From contig CAMVGO010000001.1 in NCBI GenBank assembly GCA_947167045.1, positions 1 to 64,000 of the forward strand: 64,000 nucleotides of DNA, given 5' to 3'. The translations under genes and the position numbers were made by a program. The notes beneath the pieces are model-generated. The model saw only the letters and a program-made list of their open reading frames with translations. It was not told where the DNA came from and searched no databases. The DNA is from an uncultured Clostridia bacterium. Its GTDB lineage: Bacteria > Bacillota > Clostridia > Saccharofermentanales > Saccharofermentanaceae. This document shows, one piece after another, positions 36,975 to 45,162 of the stretch. Position 1 is the stretch's first letter. Every line of letters starts with the position of its first letter.

Positions 36975-38120
36975 ATGGAATCTGCGATAAACCTACAGTC
37001 TGTATACGTCACCGATTTAGTCGGAGTTGCGATACTCGTGATCATCTATCTCACGAAGGGCTGGAAGCTGCCGACGCGTAAGGACGAGAGTACCATCATG
37101 ATGGCGCTGATCGGCGCATCGGTGCTGAACTGCATCGTCGATCTTTTCGTCTTCACATGCGATGGTAAGCAGGGTGCCGAGTATTACTTCATCCTGATGT
37201 CCGGCAACACGTATCTGTACTTCTACAACATGATCATCGGCGTCGGCATCATCTACATGATCATCAAGCACATCGACCACAAGACGACGGGACTTCACAT
37301 GTTCTTCTTCTGGATGCTGAGCATCATCGAGGCAGGCCTCCTGATCGTAAATTTCTTCCAGCCTATCGTTTTCGAGATCGACGACCGCAACACATATCAC
37401 AGAGGACCGCTTTATCTGGCATTCGTCATCATCGGCTTCGTGCTGATCCTTTACGGTTACGCTTACTATCTCATCTCGAAATTACGCAACCCCTCGCTCC
37501 GCAATTTCCCTGTCATCCAGTTCCTTTTGCCGATCCTCATCGGAAACCTGGTACAGATGAAGTTCTACGGCATCTCGCTCCTTCCTGTCAGCTTCGCGGT
37601 CGCTTTCTCCGCCATCGCGATCTCGCTGCAGAACGAGTGTATCTACGTTGACAAACTGACGGGCGTTTACAACCGCTATGAGCTCGACAAGATCATCCGC
37701 GAGCGCCGCATCCGCCGCAAGGGCAACATCGCAGCTCTGATGCTCGACCTCAATGACTTCAAATCCATCAACGACAACTATTCCCACGAAGAGGGCGACA
37801 ACGCGCTGATCGCTTTCGCGAACATCCTCGTTGAAGTCGTCGGCGCGGAAGGCGTTGTCGTAAGGTTCGCGGGCGACGAGTTCATCATCATTATGCCGAA
37901 GTTCAAGGGCGGCGACCTGAGCGGCTTCAAGAAGCGCATCACCGAAAAGGTCGACGAATACAACGCGAATTCCGGCAAGCCCTACAAGCTCTCGACAGCG
38001 ATAGGCGGCAAGATCTTCGATCCCACGGGCGCCGACGTCGACCACCTCGTAGCACAGATCGACGCACTCATGTACAAGGACAAGGATGCCTTCTACGGCG
38101 AAGGCGGACACAAGAGATAA
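36975..38120 (+). CDS. Membrane diguanylate cyclase (GGDEF)
   Basis: A 381-aa protein with seven or so N-terminal membrane helices (about 12-215) and a GGDEF domain (about 222-378). The signature is AGDEF (about 298-302), an accepted active variant; LTGVYNRYELDKII and DLNDFKSINDNYSHEEGD are intact, so cyclase activity is expected. An RxxD inhibitory site is not evident five residues before the signature. The sensory input is the membrane domain, of MASE-like type. It counteracts, in principle, the HD-GYP protein elsewhere in this window. Confidence 0.93.
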   Translation: MESAINLQSVYVTDLVGVAILVIIYLTKGWKLPTRKDESTIMMALIGASVLNCIVDLFVFTCDGKQGAEYYFILMSGNTYLYFYNMIIGVGIIYMIIKHIDHKTTGLHMFFFWMLSIIEAGLLIVNFFQPIVFEIDDRNTYHRGPLYLAFVIIGFVLILYGYAYYLISKLRNPSLRNFPVIQFLLPILIGNLVQMKFYGISLLPVSFAVAFSAIAISLQNECIYVDKLTGVYNRYELDKIIRERRIRRKGNIAALMLDLNDFKSINDNYSHEEGDNALIAFANILVEVVGAEGVVVRFAGDEFIIIMPKFKGGDLSGFKKRITEKVDEYNANSGKPYKLSTAIGGKIFDPTGADVDHLVAQIDALMYKDKDAFYGEGGHKR

Positions 38121-38154
38121 TTGCTTTTACAGCAAACGGCAAAGTACCGGCAAA

Positions 38155-38195
38155 ATAAAGATCCCCATACCTCAAAGTACAGGGATCTTTTTATT
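38155..38195. terminator. Bidirectional terminator
   Basis: Stem AAAGATCCC / GGGATCTTT with T run on the plus strand and A run on the other, between convergent genes. Confidence 0.85.
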
Positions 38196-38215
38196 GTAAG
38201 AATTAACTTAACGCA

Positions 38216-39880
38216 TTATCCTTCGATCACATAATCATATACGATATAAATGTGCGGATCATCAGGATTCAGGCACTTTCCGTCCGGGCCGAAGTCATAG
38301 CTGCGGCCGTCGATGAGAACATCGCTTCTGTCAGTGATCATTGCACCCGCGCTTCCCTCTTGACGCAAATAATACCAGGAGCCCCTGTAATACAGCCATC
38401 CGTTTCTGATCAATTCCCCGTTGGAGTAAGCGTAATGCCAGCAGTCATCCCAACCATCTTCAACCCAGAACCAGCCGGTAACCATCCTGCCGTTTTCATC
38501 TAAGAAATACAATTTATCATTATGGGGAAAAAAGCAGTTTGAAAGAGCTACTCCGTCATAGTCGAAATAGTACCATTCGCCGCCGATCTTTTTCCATTCG
38601 TCAGAATAGTATTCCCCGTTCGGACCGGCATAAGTCCACCTATAATCGTTGATCTTTATCCATCCTGTCCTGCCGCCGATCAGGTCTGTTGCCTTGCCGG
38701 TGCCCGGCTCAAATGAAACGAGTTTTCCGTCAGGCGATCTGAACTGCTCCCAGCCGTCGATCATGAATCCGAGGTCGTTGAAATAATACTTGTCTTTTCC
38801 GGATTCGAGCCACCTTTCACGGTACAGTTTTCCGTTCGCATCGGCATATACCCACCAATCGTACTCTTCATCACCGTAATAATAGGGATTGTATACTTTC
38901 TTCCACTTGCTGATCTTTCTGCCTGAATCGGGATTTGTGCAGACACCACTGGAATTAAAGTCGTAAAGTCTTTCATTGACTATCACGTCTTTCCTGTTGC
39001 TGATCATTTTCCCGTTAATGTCGAAAAAGTACCATTTTCCGCCGAGGCTGAGCCACTCTGCCTGACAGCACTTTCCGCCGGCCTTGATATAGTACCAGGC
39101 ATTCGTTTTGCTGTCCCAGTGCCAGCCGGTCTTTGTTATCATGGCACCGCTGTTATCGGTAATATGAACCTCCCCGTCGTAATCAACGCAGACGCCGGTG
39201 ACCATTTTGTAATCGTATTCGAAGTAATACCATTTATTGTTGATCTTGTGCCATCCTTCATACGCGCGGCCGTCGGCACCGAAATAAAACCAGAATCCGT
39301 TTATATCCTGACGCCAGCTGTTTGTTACCATCTTGCCGTTGTCATCGAACCAGTACTGAAGATAATAGTCCGCACCGGTTTGGACAAAATAGTTCTGCCT
39401 TACAGCCATGATCCCGTAATCATCGGAGAAAGGACCCGACTTGTCATCGCCGAAAAAATACCAGCTGCCGTTTATCTTCTTCCAGCCGGAATACGCTTTG
39501 CCGTTGGAACCTACATAGCGCCACTGCGTGCGGCTCTTGTCGTAGACAGGATGTCCGTCTTCATATTTATAACCGGTAATGAAATAACCGCACGGTATCC
39601 ACTTGTTCTTTTCCATGTGGCCTTTGGTATCGAAATGATACATGTCACCGTCGATCCATACCCAGGTGTCCATAAGAGCATGGCCGTTATCGCGGAAATA
39701 GTACCAGTAGCCGCCTATCTCCTTCCAGGTGTTGACGCAGTATTCGCTCTCTGATGTGTAGTACATCCAGTACCCGTCGTCTTCACGCCAGCCTGTGGAA
39801 TCCGCCATGGCCGACGAAGGCACGAAAGACAACATCATGCCCGCAGTCAGGGCAGCCGCCAAGAATTTTCTGATCACCAT
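38216..39880 (-). CDS. Secreted wall-binding repeat protein
   Basis: A 554-aa exported protein made almost only of aromatic repeats of the W-YY-F type (about 20 units). The signal peptide is close to those of the 51-58 kb cluster (AALTAGMMLSFVPSSAMA). It shares with them the block YHFDTKGHMEKNKWI near residue 85 and the Cys-containing unit GVCTNPDSGRK. No catalytic domain is present. The ATG at 39880 (MVIRK) follows AGGGGGGACAGG. It is 64 bp after a helical protein gene on the same strand and may be transcribed with it. Confidence 0.9.
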   Translation of the reverse strand: MVIRKFLAAALTAGMMLSFVPSSAMADSTGWREDDGYWMYYTSESEYCVNTWKEIGGYWYYFRDNGHALMDTWVWIDGDMYHFDTKGHMEKNKWIPCGYFITGYKYEDGHPVYDKSRTQWRYVGSNGKAYSGWKKINGSWYFFGDDKSGPFSDDYGIMAVRQNYFVQTGADYYLQYWFDDNGKMVTNSWRQDINGFWFYFGADGRAYEGWHKINNKWYYFEYDYKMVTGVCVDYDGEVHITDNSGAMITKTGWHWDSKTNAWYYIKAGGKCCQAEWLSLGGKWYFFDINGKMISNRKDVIVNERLYDFNSSGVCTNPDSGRKISKWKKVYNPYYYGDEEYDWWVYADANGKLYRERWLESGKDKYYFNDLGFMIDGWEQFRSPDGKLVSFEPGTGKATDLIGGRTGWIKINDYRWTYAGPNGEYYSDEWKKIGGEWYYFDYDGVALSNCFFPHNDKLYFLDENGRMVTGWFWVEDGWDDCWHYAYSNGELIRNGWLYYRGSWYYLRQEGSAGAMITDRSDVLIDGRSYDFGPDGKCLNPDDPHIYIVYDYVIEG

Positions 39881-39943
39881 ATCCTGTCCCCCCTTTGTCA
39901 AAGATGTTTTAATTCTATCACCATAAGACGGGACATGACACAA

Positions 39944-40843
39944 CTAACTCTGCTCCAGTTCCTTTAACCGCTCAACGCTGTCCTTTTTCATCTCTTTGTA
40001 GCGGCGGATCTTCTCCTCGAATTCGGAAGCTAACGGTTTGATCTCCTTTTTCGCTTCCTTGAGGATGTTTATGAGGCCGTCACAAAGCATCTGCAGGCGC
40101 TTTTCGATCAGCCCCTGTACCTTCCTGGCTTTTTCCCTGGACAGGCCCTGAAACTTATCTGTGAGGTCTGAAAGGAAGAACGCGAACTGCTCGTAAGTAT
40201 CGGTCTGCGCCTCGAAAGATTCGATCGAGATCGCCTCTTCCTGCAGGAGCCAGACCATGGTGTCGTACGGGTGATACCCGCCGAAATAATATCCGAGCCA
40301 CCGGTCCAGGTTATCGAAATCAGCCTTCTCCTTGTTTTCGAGCAGGAAAGAGACGTTGCGCTTCGTGTCCGTGAACATCATCTTGAGTCTTATCACCATC
40401 TCGTCATTCTCGTCGTTGCACGCGTGGTAGAAGAAAAAATACGCATTCAGTTTCTGCGCGAACTCGTTGATGTCCCACTTGTCGGGCTCTAATTGGACAG
40501 GCTTTAAGAGGCTCGTCTCATAGGCGTCGGGCATGAGGTCGAGCAGGACTTTCTCCGCGCGCATGAGCGCCCCTATGATCAGCTCCTTGTTGCTGACCCA
40601 GTCCTCCTCGTGAACGTTCAGCGGGATGAGGCAGTAGTCAAACGCGGCCTGAAGCCAGCGCAGATAATCCTCTTTGGTGACGCACCTGCCGGGTGCGATG
40701 CGGTAAGGATTGCGCTCACAGAGGAAGATCAGGGCCGGCTGCACGCACTCGTGACGGACGCTGTTGTACGTCTTCTCGAGCTGGCACAGGAGCCTTAACT
40801 CCGTGGGGATCCCCTCCCAATATTTCTCGCCGGTAAAATCCAT
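39944..40843 (-). CDS. Cytoplasmic helical protein, unknown
   Basis: A 299-aa soluble protein with no signal peptide, rich in helices, ending in a Lys/Glu-rich coiled coil (about 245-299). No domain is recognised. The start at 40843 (MDFTGEKYW) has GGAGG. A near-consensus promoter lies 25-50 bp upstream, and the next gene is a secreted repeat protein. Confidence 0.75.
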   Translation of the reverse strand: MDFTGEKYWEGIPTELRLLCQLEKTYNSVRHECVQPALIFLCERNPYRIAPGRCVTKEDYLRWLQAAFDYCLIPLNVHEEDWVSNKELIIGALMRAEKVLLDLMPDAYETSLLKPVQLEPDKWDINEFAQKLNAYFFFYHACNDENDEMVIRLKMMFTDTKRNVSFLLENKEKADFDNLDRWLGYYFGGYHPYDTMVWLLQEEAISIESFEAQTDTYEQFAFFLSDLTDKFQGLSREKARKVQGLIEKRLQMLCDGLINILKEAKKEIKPLASEFEEKIRRYKEMKKDSVERLKELEQS

Positions 40844-40865
40844 TGCGCCTCCTTCCGATGAACTA

Positions 40866-40894
40866 ATTATCTCGGTGTGCGCTTTGTGTGTCAA
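40866..40894 (-). promoter_or_regulatory. Consensus SigA promoter
   Basis: The minus strand reads TTGACA, 17 bp, GATAAT, with one mismatch to consensus, placed just before the helical protein gene. It probably also serves the repeat protein behind it. Confidence 0.8.
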
Positions 40895-40960
40895 ACTCCG
40901 CACGCCCTGTCTGCCCCGCTGATGTTATAATCGGAGAAAAAAGAAACGGGGGACCTTCCC

Positions 40961-41521
40961 ATGCTCTTATATATCAATGCCTGTGTAAGAAAAGACTCCA
41001 GGACAAACCGCCTTGCAGAAGCTCTTCTCAATAAACTCGATGAAGATTACTTCGAAGTGGATGTCGCTGAGATCAAATTCCCGGTGGTCGACGAGGAGTT
41101 TCTCTTAAAGCGCGACAGGCTCGAAGAAGAATGCGCCTGGGACGATCCGCTCTTCGGCCTTGCAAGGCAGTTCGCCGATGCAGACACGATCGTCATTGCG
41201 GCGCCCTACTGGGACCTCTCGTTCCCCGCCTGCCTGAAGCAGTATTTCGAGCAGATCAACGTGCTCGGCATAACATTTGAATACAGCCCCGAAGGCTACC
41301 CGATCCCGCTCTGCAATGCAAAACGTCTCTACTACGTGACGACCGCAGGCGGCGCTTTCGTACCCGAGGAGTTCGGCTTCGGCTACGTAAAAGCTCTTGC
41401 TGAGGGCTTCTACGGCATAAAGGACGTCCGCATGATCCGCGCCGTGAACCTCGACGTCGACGGCGCCGATGTCGAAAAGATAATGCGGGAAGCGATAGGC
41501 GGACTGAACGGAGTTATCTGA
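40961..41521 (+). CDS. Flavodoxin-fold NAD(P)H oxidoreductase
   Basis: A 186-aa protein of the Flavodoxin_2 family (azoreductase/quinone reductase type): the first strand MLLYINACVRKDSRTNRLAEAL binds FMN phosphate, and the AAPYWDLSFPACLKQYFEQI block (about 86-105) and the TTAGG loop (about 127) bind the isoalloxazine ring. It would use NAD(P)H to reduce quinones or azo compounds. A TATAAT at 40926 is a possible -10 box. Followed after 17 bp by a CPBP protease gene. Confidence 0.9.
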   Translation: MLLYINACVRKDSRTNRLAEALLNKLDEDYFEVDVAEIKFPVVDEEFLLKRDRLEEECAWDDPLFGLARQFADADTIVIAAPYWDLSFPACLKQYFEQINVLGITFEYSPEGYPIPLCNAKRLYYVTTAGGAFVPEEFGFGYVKALAEGFYGIKDVRMIRAVNLDVDGADVEKIMREAIGGLNGVI

Positions 41522-41538
41522 TCCGTTCGTACCCTCTT

Positions 41539-42270
41539 ATGCCTACACGCAGAAAACAGAACGCAAATCCCGTCATAGCCTTTGTACTGACAGTGCTGCT
41601 GTTCATCGCGCAGTTCCTGTCGAGCAAGGCCGGATGGTTCACAGCAAACTTTTTCGACTGCTCGAAAATCGATCCCGACGGGCTTTTCGCAAGCGTTGCG
41701 ATCCACCACATCGTCCAGATGACATGCGCCCTTCTGATAATACTTTTCCTTAACAAAGCGCGCGGCATCAAAGGCTTCAAGCTCCGCCCGAGATTCGACA
41801 AAAAGGGCATCCGTTACACGCTCATATTCTGCGGTGCACTGACACTCTACTACCTCGCCGTTTACATCATCGGTAACTTTACGCACACGATCGGTACATA
41901 CGATTACGAGCTGAACAAAACGAACGTCATGGGCACCTTGGGCTTCCAGCTCCTGCTCTCGGGTCCTTCTGAAGAGATCCTCTTCAGGTCACTCCCGATC
42001 ACCTCGTTCATGTACTACTTAAAGCCCGACTGCAAAAAGACCCGAGCTGCCGCCGTTATACTGACAGCGCTCCTTTTCGGTCTCGCGCACATTAACATCA
42101 ACACATTCGAAATACCGTGGTTCCAGGTCTGCTACGCATTCGTGCTCGGTCTGGCATACGGCTATACCCTCCTCCGCACGAAGAGCGTCATCTACCCCAT
42201 GCTGATGCACAGCATGAGCAACGTGATCTCTGTCGGCGGATGCTACATCTACATGATGCTGGTGAAATAA
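41539..42270 (+). CDS. CPBP-family intramembrane protease
   Basis: A 243-aa membrane protein with seven to eight helices and the CPBP/Abi motifs: SEEILFR (EExxxR, about 144-150), FGLAHIN (His about 183) and a second His near the end. The family includes Rce1-type prenyl-protein and bacteriocin-immunity proteases; the substrate is unknown. The ribosome site is weak. Co-transcription with the oxidoreductase is likely. Confidence 0.9.
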   Translation: MPTRRKQNANPVIAFVLTVLLFIAQFLSSKAGWFTANFFDCSKIDPDGLFASVAIHHIVQMTCALLIILFLNKARGIKGFKLRPRFDKKGIRYTLIFCGALTLYYLAVYIIGNFTHTIGTYDYELNKTNVMGTLGFQLLLSGPSEEILFRSLPITSFMYYLKPDCKKTRAAAVILTALLFGLAHININTFEIPWFQVCYAFVLGLAYGYTLLRTKSVIYPMLMHSMSNVISVGGCYIYMMLVK

Positions 42271-42320
42271 AACATTCATTACTTCAGTAATTGCAAAACA
42301 GTTACCGTAGGAGTGAATCG

Positions 42321-42411
42321 ATATGGATAAATGTCCGTTTTTTTCGGTTTTATCCATATAATTCGCCGGAAAATATGGATAAAACACCATAAAAAAGAAT
42401 TTTATCCATAA
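42321..42411. repeat. Two palindromes, 52-bp period (ATATGGATAAA arms)
   Basis: Units at 42321-42360 and 42373-42411 have arms ATATGGATAAA / TTTATCCATA and start exactly 52 bp apart. Same architecture as the big arrays, different arms. Confidence 0.8.
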
Positions 42412-42421
42412 CACGGCAATT

Positions 42422-42549
42422 AGCACCTGCAGCCTTTTCCGTCAATGGAACGGCTCCGCCTTGCCTAAGGCACCATTGACTGCCAAGGCTTATGCAGGTG
42501 CTGTAAGGTCTTCAAGAGGCGGTGCCCGCCTCATGCATCTATCGATGCC
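42422..42549 (+). ncRNA. Candidate structured RNA, nested hairpin
   Basis: Nested complementary arms: AGCACCTGCA (42422) with TGCAGGTGCT (ends 42502), AGCCTT with AAGGCT, GTCAATGG with CCATTGAC, and inner GCCTT-gcct-AAGGC. Two further hairpins follow: GAGGCGG-tgc-CCGCCTC (42516-42532) and GCATC-tatc-GATGC. The strand is undetermined by sequence; plus is assumed. It could be a small RNA, or the folded end of a mobile element. No known RNA class is recognised. The 712-bp gap around it also holds a palindrome pair, a coding remnant and a terminator. Confidence 0.5.
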
Positions 42550-42641
42550 GTGCTTCAGAGAATTATCAAAAAACAACACACTTCTTCCTTCTGTTGCTTA
42601 ACCTGCAAAACGCGTCCGCATTAATGATTGTTGCGCTCGGA

Positions 42642-42800
42642 TCATGAGACAGTTGAAAAGATCATCTCATCCGCAGAGGTCTTAAAGAGTGAAAGCAGCA
42701 TGATCATCAGAGCGGCAGTCAGCATCATCGTCCCGATCGGTCCGGCCATCGGAAAATAAAGAAACTGCAGATACCGAAGTGCAGCCCCCGGAACGCCTGA
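42642..42800 (-). pseudogene. Possible remnant of a membrane protein C-terminus
   Basis: An open frame of 52 codons without a well-placed start, ending in TGA, encodes hydrophobic sequence (FPMAGPIGTMMLTAALMIML, then a short polar tail). It looks like the last helix of a membrane protein. No ribosome site precedes the internal ATG at 42749. Confidence 0.3.
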
Positions 42801-42840
42801 CTAACAAAAGACAGTAATCCTCACTGCATCATATAACATA

Positions 42841-42891
42841 AAAAACGAACCGTCTCATCAGCTCTTACGCTTTTGAGACGGTTCTTTTTTC
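42841..42891. terminator. Terminator hairpin
   Basis: Perfect stem GAACCGTCTCA / TGAGACGGTTC with six T on the plus strand and A run on the other. It closes the RNA-containing gap before the convergent lipoprotein gene. Confidence 0.85.
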
Positions 42892-42982
42892 TACTCCTTT
42901 CGCTTTATTTTTATTGCTTGGATTACAAAGTTATTTTTAGTCTGTCAATGTTTCAGTGTGATGTGTTTTTGCTTTTCTTTTT

Positions 42983-43555
42983 TCAGCTTTCTCCTTCCGT
43001 ATAACCGTGATCTGTCATCCTTGTGCCGTATGGTACATGCGCAGGGGATCCTGCCGACATTTCGTCCACACGGACCTCCAATCCCACGTCCTCGTCGATC
43101 ACATATTCCGTATCGACTTTATGGTCGTAATCCGGAGTGACCCTGGTATCGGACCCGACTTCCCGGCCGTGATCGCCGGCAGCTGCATCCTCATCGATGT
43201 GAGACTCGTCTTCATTGCACGGATAACCTTCGTCTGTATCAGATGACTGCTGTTCTTCCTGTGTCATGCCGCCGTCAGCGTTATCAGCCGTTTTGCCGTT
43301 GTCAGCATCATCGGTCTTACCGTCTGGCGTTTCATCTTCAGCGGCACCGGAAACTCCGTCCTGACTGTCATCTGGCTGATCGCTTCCTGCTATCGTATCT
43401 CCGCCGGCACCTTCACCGACCGTTAATTCAGCCTCTGTCTGAGAAACCGATTTATCAGGGATGGTATCGCCCGTTGTGTTGCATGCCGTAAAGATGAACG
43501 CAAGCGAAACAACCGTGGCAAGAGCCATTATCCCCATGATCCTCTTTCGTTTCAT
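42983..43555 (-). CDS. Acidic lipoprotein, unknown
   Basis: A 190-aa predicted lipoprotein: signal with lipobox IFTAC, then a disordered region rich in Asp, Gly, Thr and Glu (about 28-120), then a short basic-poor tail. The start at 43555 (MKRKRIMGIM) has AAGGGAGGT; a longer reading by eleven codons contains that site. No domain recognised. Confidence 0.75.
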   Translation of the reverse strand: MKRKRIMGIMALATVVSLAFIFTACNTTGDTIPDKSVSQTEAELTVGEGAGGDTIAGSDQPDDSQDGVSGAAEDETPDGKTDDADNGKTADNADGGMTQEEQQSSDTDEGYPCNEDESHIDEDAAAGDHGREVGSDTRVTPDYDHKVDTEYVIDEDVGLEVRVDEMSAGSPAHVPYGTRMTDHGYTEGES

Positions 43556-43757
43556 TTCGCATACCTCCCTTCGGTAGTATGCCTTCACTATAACCTGAAG
43601 ACCGAAACGATTTTTGGCAGAACAGGGCGATACCTGTGGCAGGAATTAGTCAAGAAATGGGCGATTTTGAGGGAACGCGGCAATAGGTTTCACAGCATAA
43701 ACAATGCTGCATCCTTAAACACTCCGTCAGCCTTCATAAGAGTACAGAGATGTCCCG

Positions 43758-44744
43758 TTATCTTTTGTACGCGTCCAGAGCCTGCTCATAGTAGTTCCTG
43801 AGTTTGGCCTTCAGGGACTTGGGTTTTATCACCACGGCGTCTTTTCCGAACCGTCTGAAGTAGGATTCGAGCTGGATCTCCGGCCAGTCGAAATGATAGA
43901 CGTTGCCTTCTATCTTCGACACGACGGGTCTGTTCTTTACTATGACCTTGAAGTACTTCATGCCCGCTTCGGTGAGACGGACCGCGGCATGGATGTCGGG
44001 CGCCGCGGAGTGGGGACTCCTTATCGCGATGGCATGTAATTTTTCGGAGCACGCCTCATCGATCCCGAACACGTCAGATGTCACGAATGCATTCCTGATC
44101 CTCGAGATCCTGAACGTCCTGGTCCTTCCGTTCTTTGGGTCGCGGCAAAGCAGATAGTTGCATTCCTCTTCCTTCGACATCGCGATGATGTAAGGCTCGA
44201 CCGCCACCTTATAGCTGTTTGTGGTCGACGTGAATGTCATGACGCGGTTCCCGGATATGGCGCGTCTTATGTCCTCATAGGTATCGCGGAATATTATCTC
44301 TTCCCTTCTGTGCCTTGGGATCGCCAGATATGCGCAGAACATGTCCTTCATGTAGCCCGAAAGAGACTTGTCTCCAAGGAGATTATTCTCTATCTTCTTT
44401 ATCACGTTATAAGACGCTCCGCTTACGGTAAGCGTCACCGCGGTCTTTTTCCCTGACCCGTCGTCACCGCCCCTGATGTATGTGCTGATGAGCCTGTTCG
44501 CGAGAGCTTCTGCATCAGAAGACTTCATGTTCCTGACGGACGTGATGTCACCAATAATGCCGTTTAAGAGCTCCTCGCTGTCGTTCCTGTACTGCTCGAA
44601 ATAATTGACGATGAGCTCTTTTAGAAAGCCGTTGAGATTTACTGATTCATCGCTTCTTACGAACTCGAAGAACTCGGCATCGTTTATGAGTCTAGATCTT
44701 ATATCTTCCGAAAGGTATATCTTGTATTTCTCTGTCACGGCCAT
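43758..44744 (-). CDS. WYL-domain transcriptional regulator
   Basis: A 328-aa protein with an N-terminal ribbon/helix-like segment (about 1-50, VNLNGFLKELIVNYFEQYR), a helical middle and a C-terminal WYL-like domain (about 160-310; VMTFTSTTNSYKVAVEPYIIAMSKEE, then RTFRISRIRNAFV). WYL domains sense nucleic acid or nucleotide ligands in several bacterial regulators. It is divergent from the Ro60-RtcB locus, across a gap that holds the structured RNA, so it is a candidate controller of that locus, as RtcR is in enteric bacteria. Start at 44744 follows AAAGGAA. Confidence 0.82.
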   Translation of the reverse strand: MAVTEKYKIYLSEDIRSRLINDAEFFEFVRSDESVNLNGFLKELIVNYFEQYRNDSEELLNGIIGDITSVRNMKSSDAEALANRLISTYIRGGDDGSGKKTAVTLTVSGASYNVIKKIENNLLGDKSLSGYMKDMFCAYLAIPRHRREEIIFRDTYEDIRRAISGNRVMTFTSTTNSYKVAVEPYIIAMSKEEECNYLLCRDPKNGRTRTFRISRIRNAFVTSDVFGIDEACSEKLHAIAIRSPHSAAPDIHAAVRLTEAGMKYFKVIVKNRPVVSKIEGNVYHFDWPEIQLESYFRRFGKDAVVIKPKSLKAKLRNYYEQALDAYKR

Positions 44745-44949
44745 TTCCTTTCTGCTGTAAAAAGCAATATTTATATGGTGTTCCCAGGACAAAAACGGAA
44801 ATGATATCAATATGCAAATCTCCGTTTTGGGGTTGCGATAACAAACAATGTTATGTTATTTCAATGCGTTTTCCTAATTATATTGGGGTTATAGATACAA
44901 GTCAATCTGCATCTTTAAGTCCCCATTGGCACGGGCTATCATTAAGGCA

Positions 44950-45141
44950 CAGCAGGAACAAAGACACATGCAGCAATCTTACAGGCGGTAATCATGTTCG
45001 AGTCATGAAATGTTCCCGGAAGGGACAGTGTCTTGAAAGTCTTGCGAGTAAAGGTGCATACAGCAACCATATCCTCGTGGTGCCGGAGAGGAGGCAAGCT
45101 CCGCCGGCAAGATATCCCGGGCGGTACCCGGGATGCACCTT
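44950..45141 (+). ncRNA. tRNA-like / Y-RNA-like structured RNA candidate
   Basis: Upstream of Ro60, paired arms can be read: closing stem AAGACAC (44961-44967) with GTGTCTT (45028-45034); a D-arm-like TTAC-aggcg-GTAA (44979-44991); a perfect T-arm TCATG-TTCGAGT-CATGA (44992-45008); and hairpin TGTTCCC-GGAA-GGGACA (45011-45027). A second domain is closed by AAGGTGCAT (45051) with ATGCACCTT (ends 45141) and contains hairpins GCCGG...CCGGC and CCCGGG...CCCGGG. Bacterial Ro60 genes are known to sit beside Y RNAs, of which YrlA types mimic tRNA. A possible -10 (TATAGAT) lies near 44890. It could also act as a leader of the Ro60 mRNA. Confidence 0.65.
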
Positions 45142-45162
45142 GTATCTTAAGGAGAAAAAGAA

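Noticed and set aside
42422..42502. Integron attC site or SRP RNA
   Set aside because: No GTTRRRY/RYYYAAC ends are visible and no integrase is near; the SRP tetraloop and conserved internal motif are absent.
44950..45034. A functional tRNA gene
   Set aside because: T-arm and D-like arm are present but there is no anticodon arm and no CCA-type acceptor end, so it is tRNA-like only.
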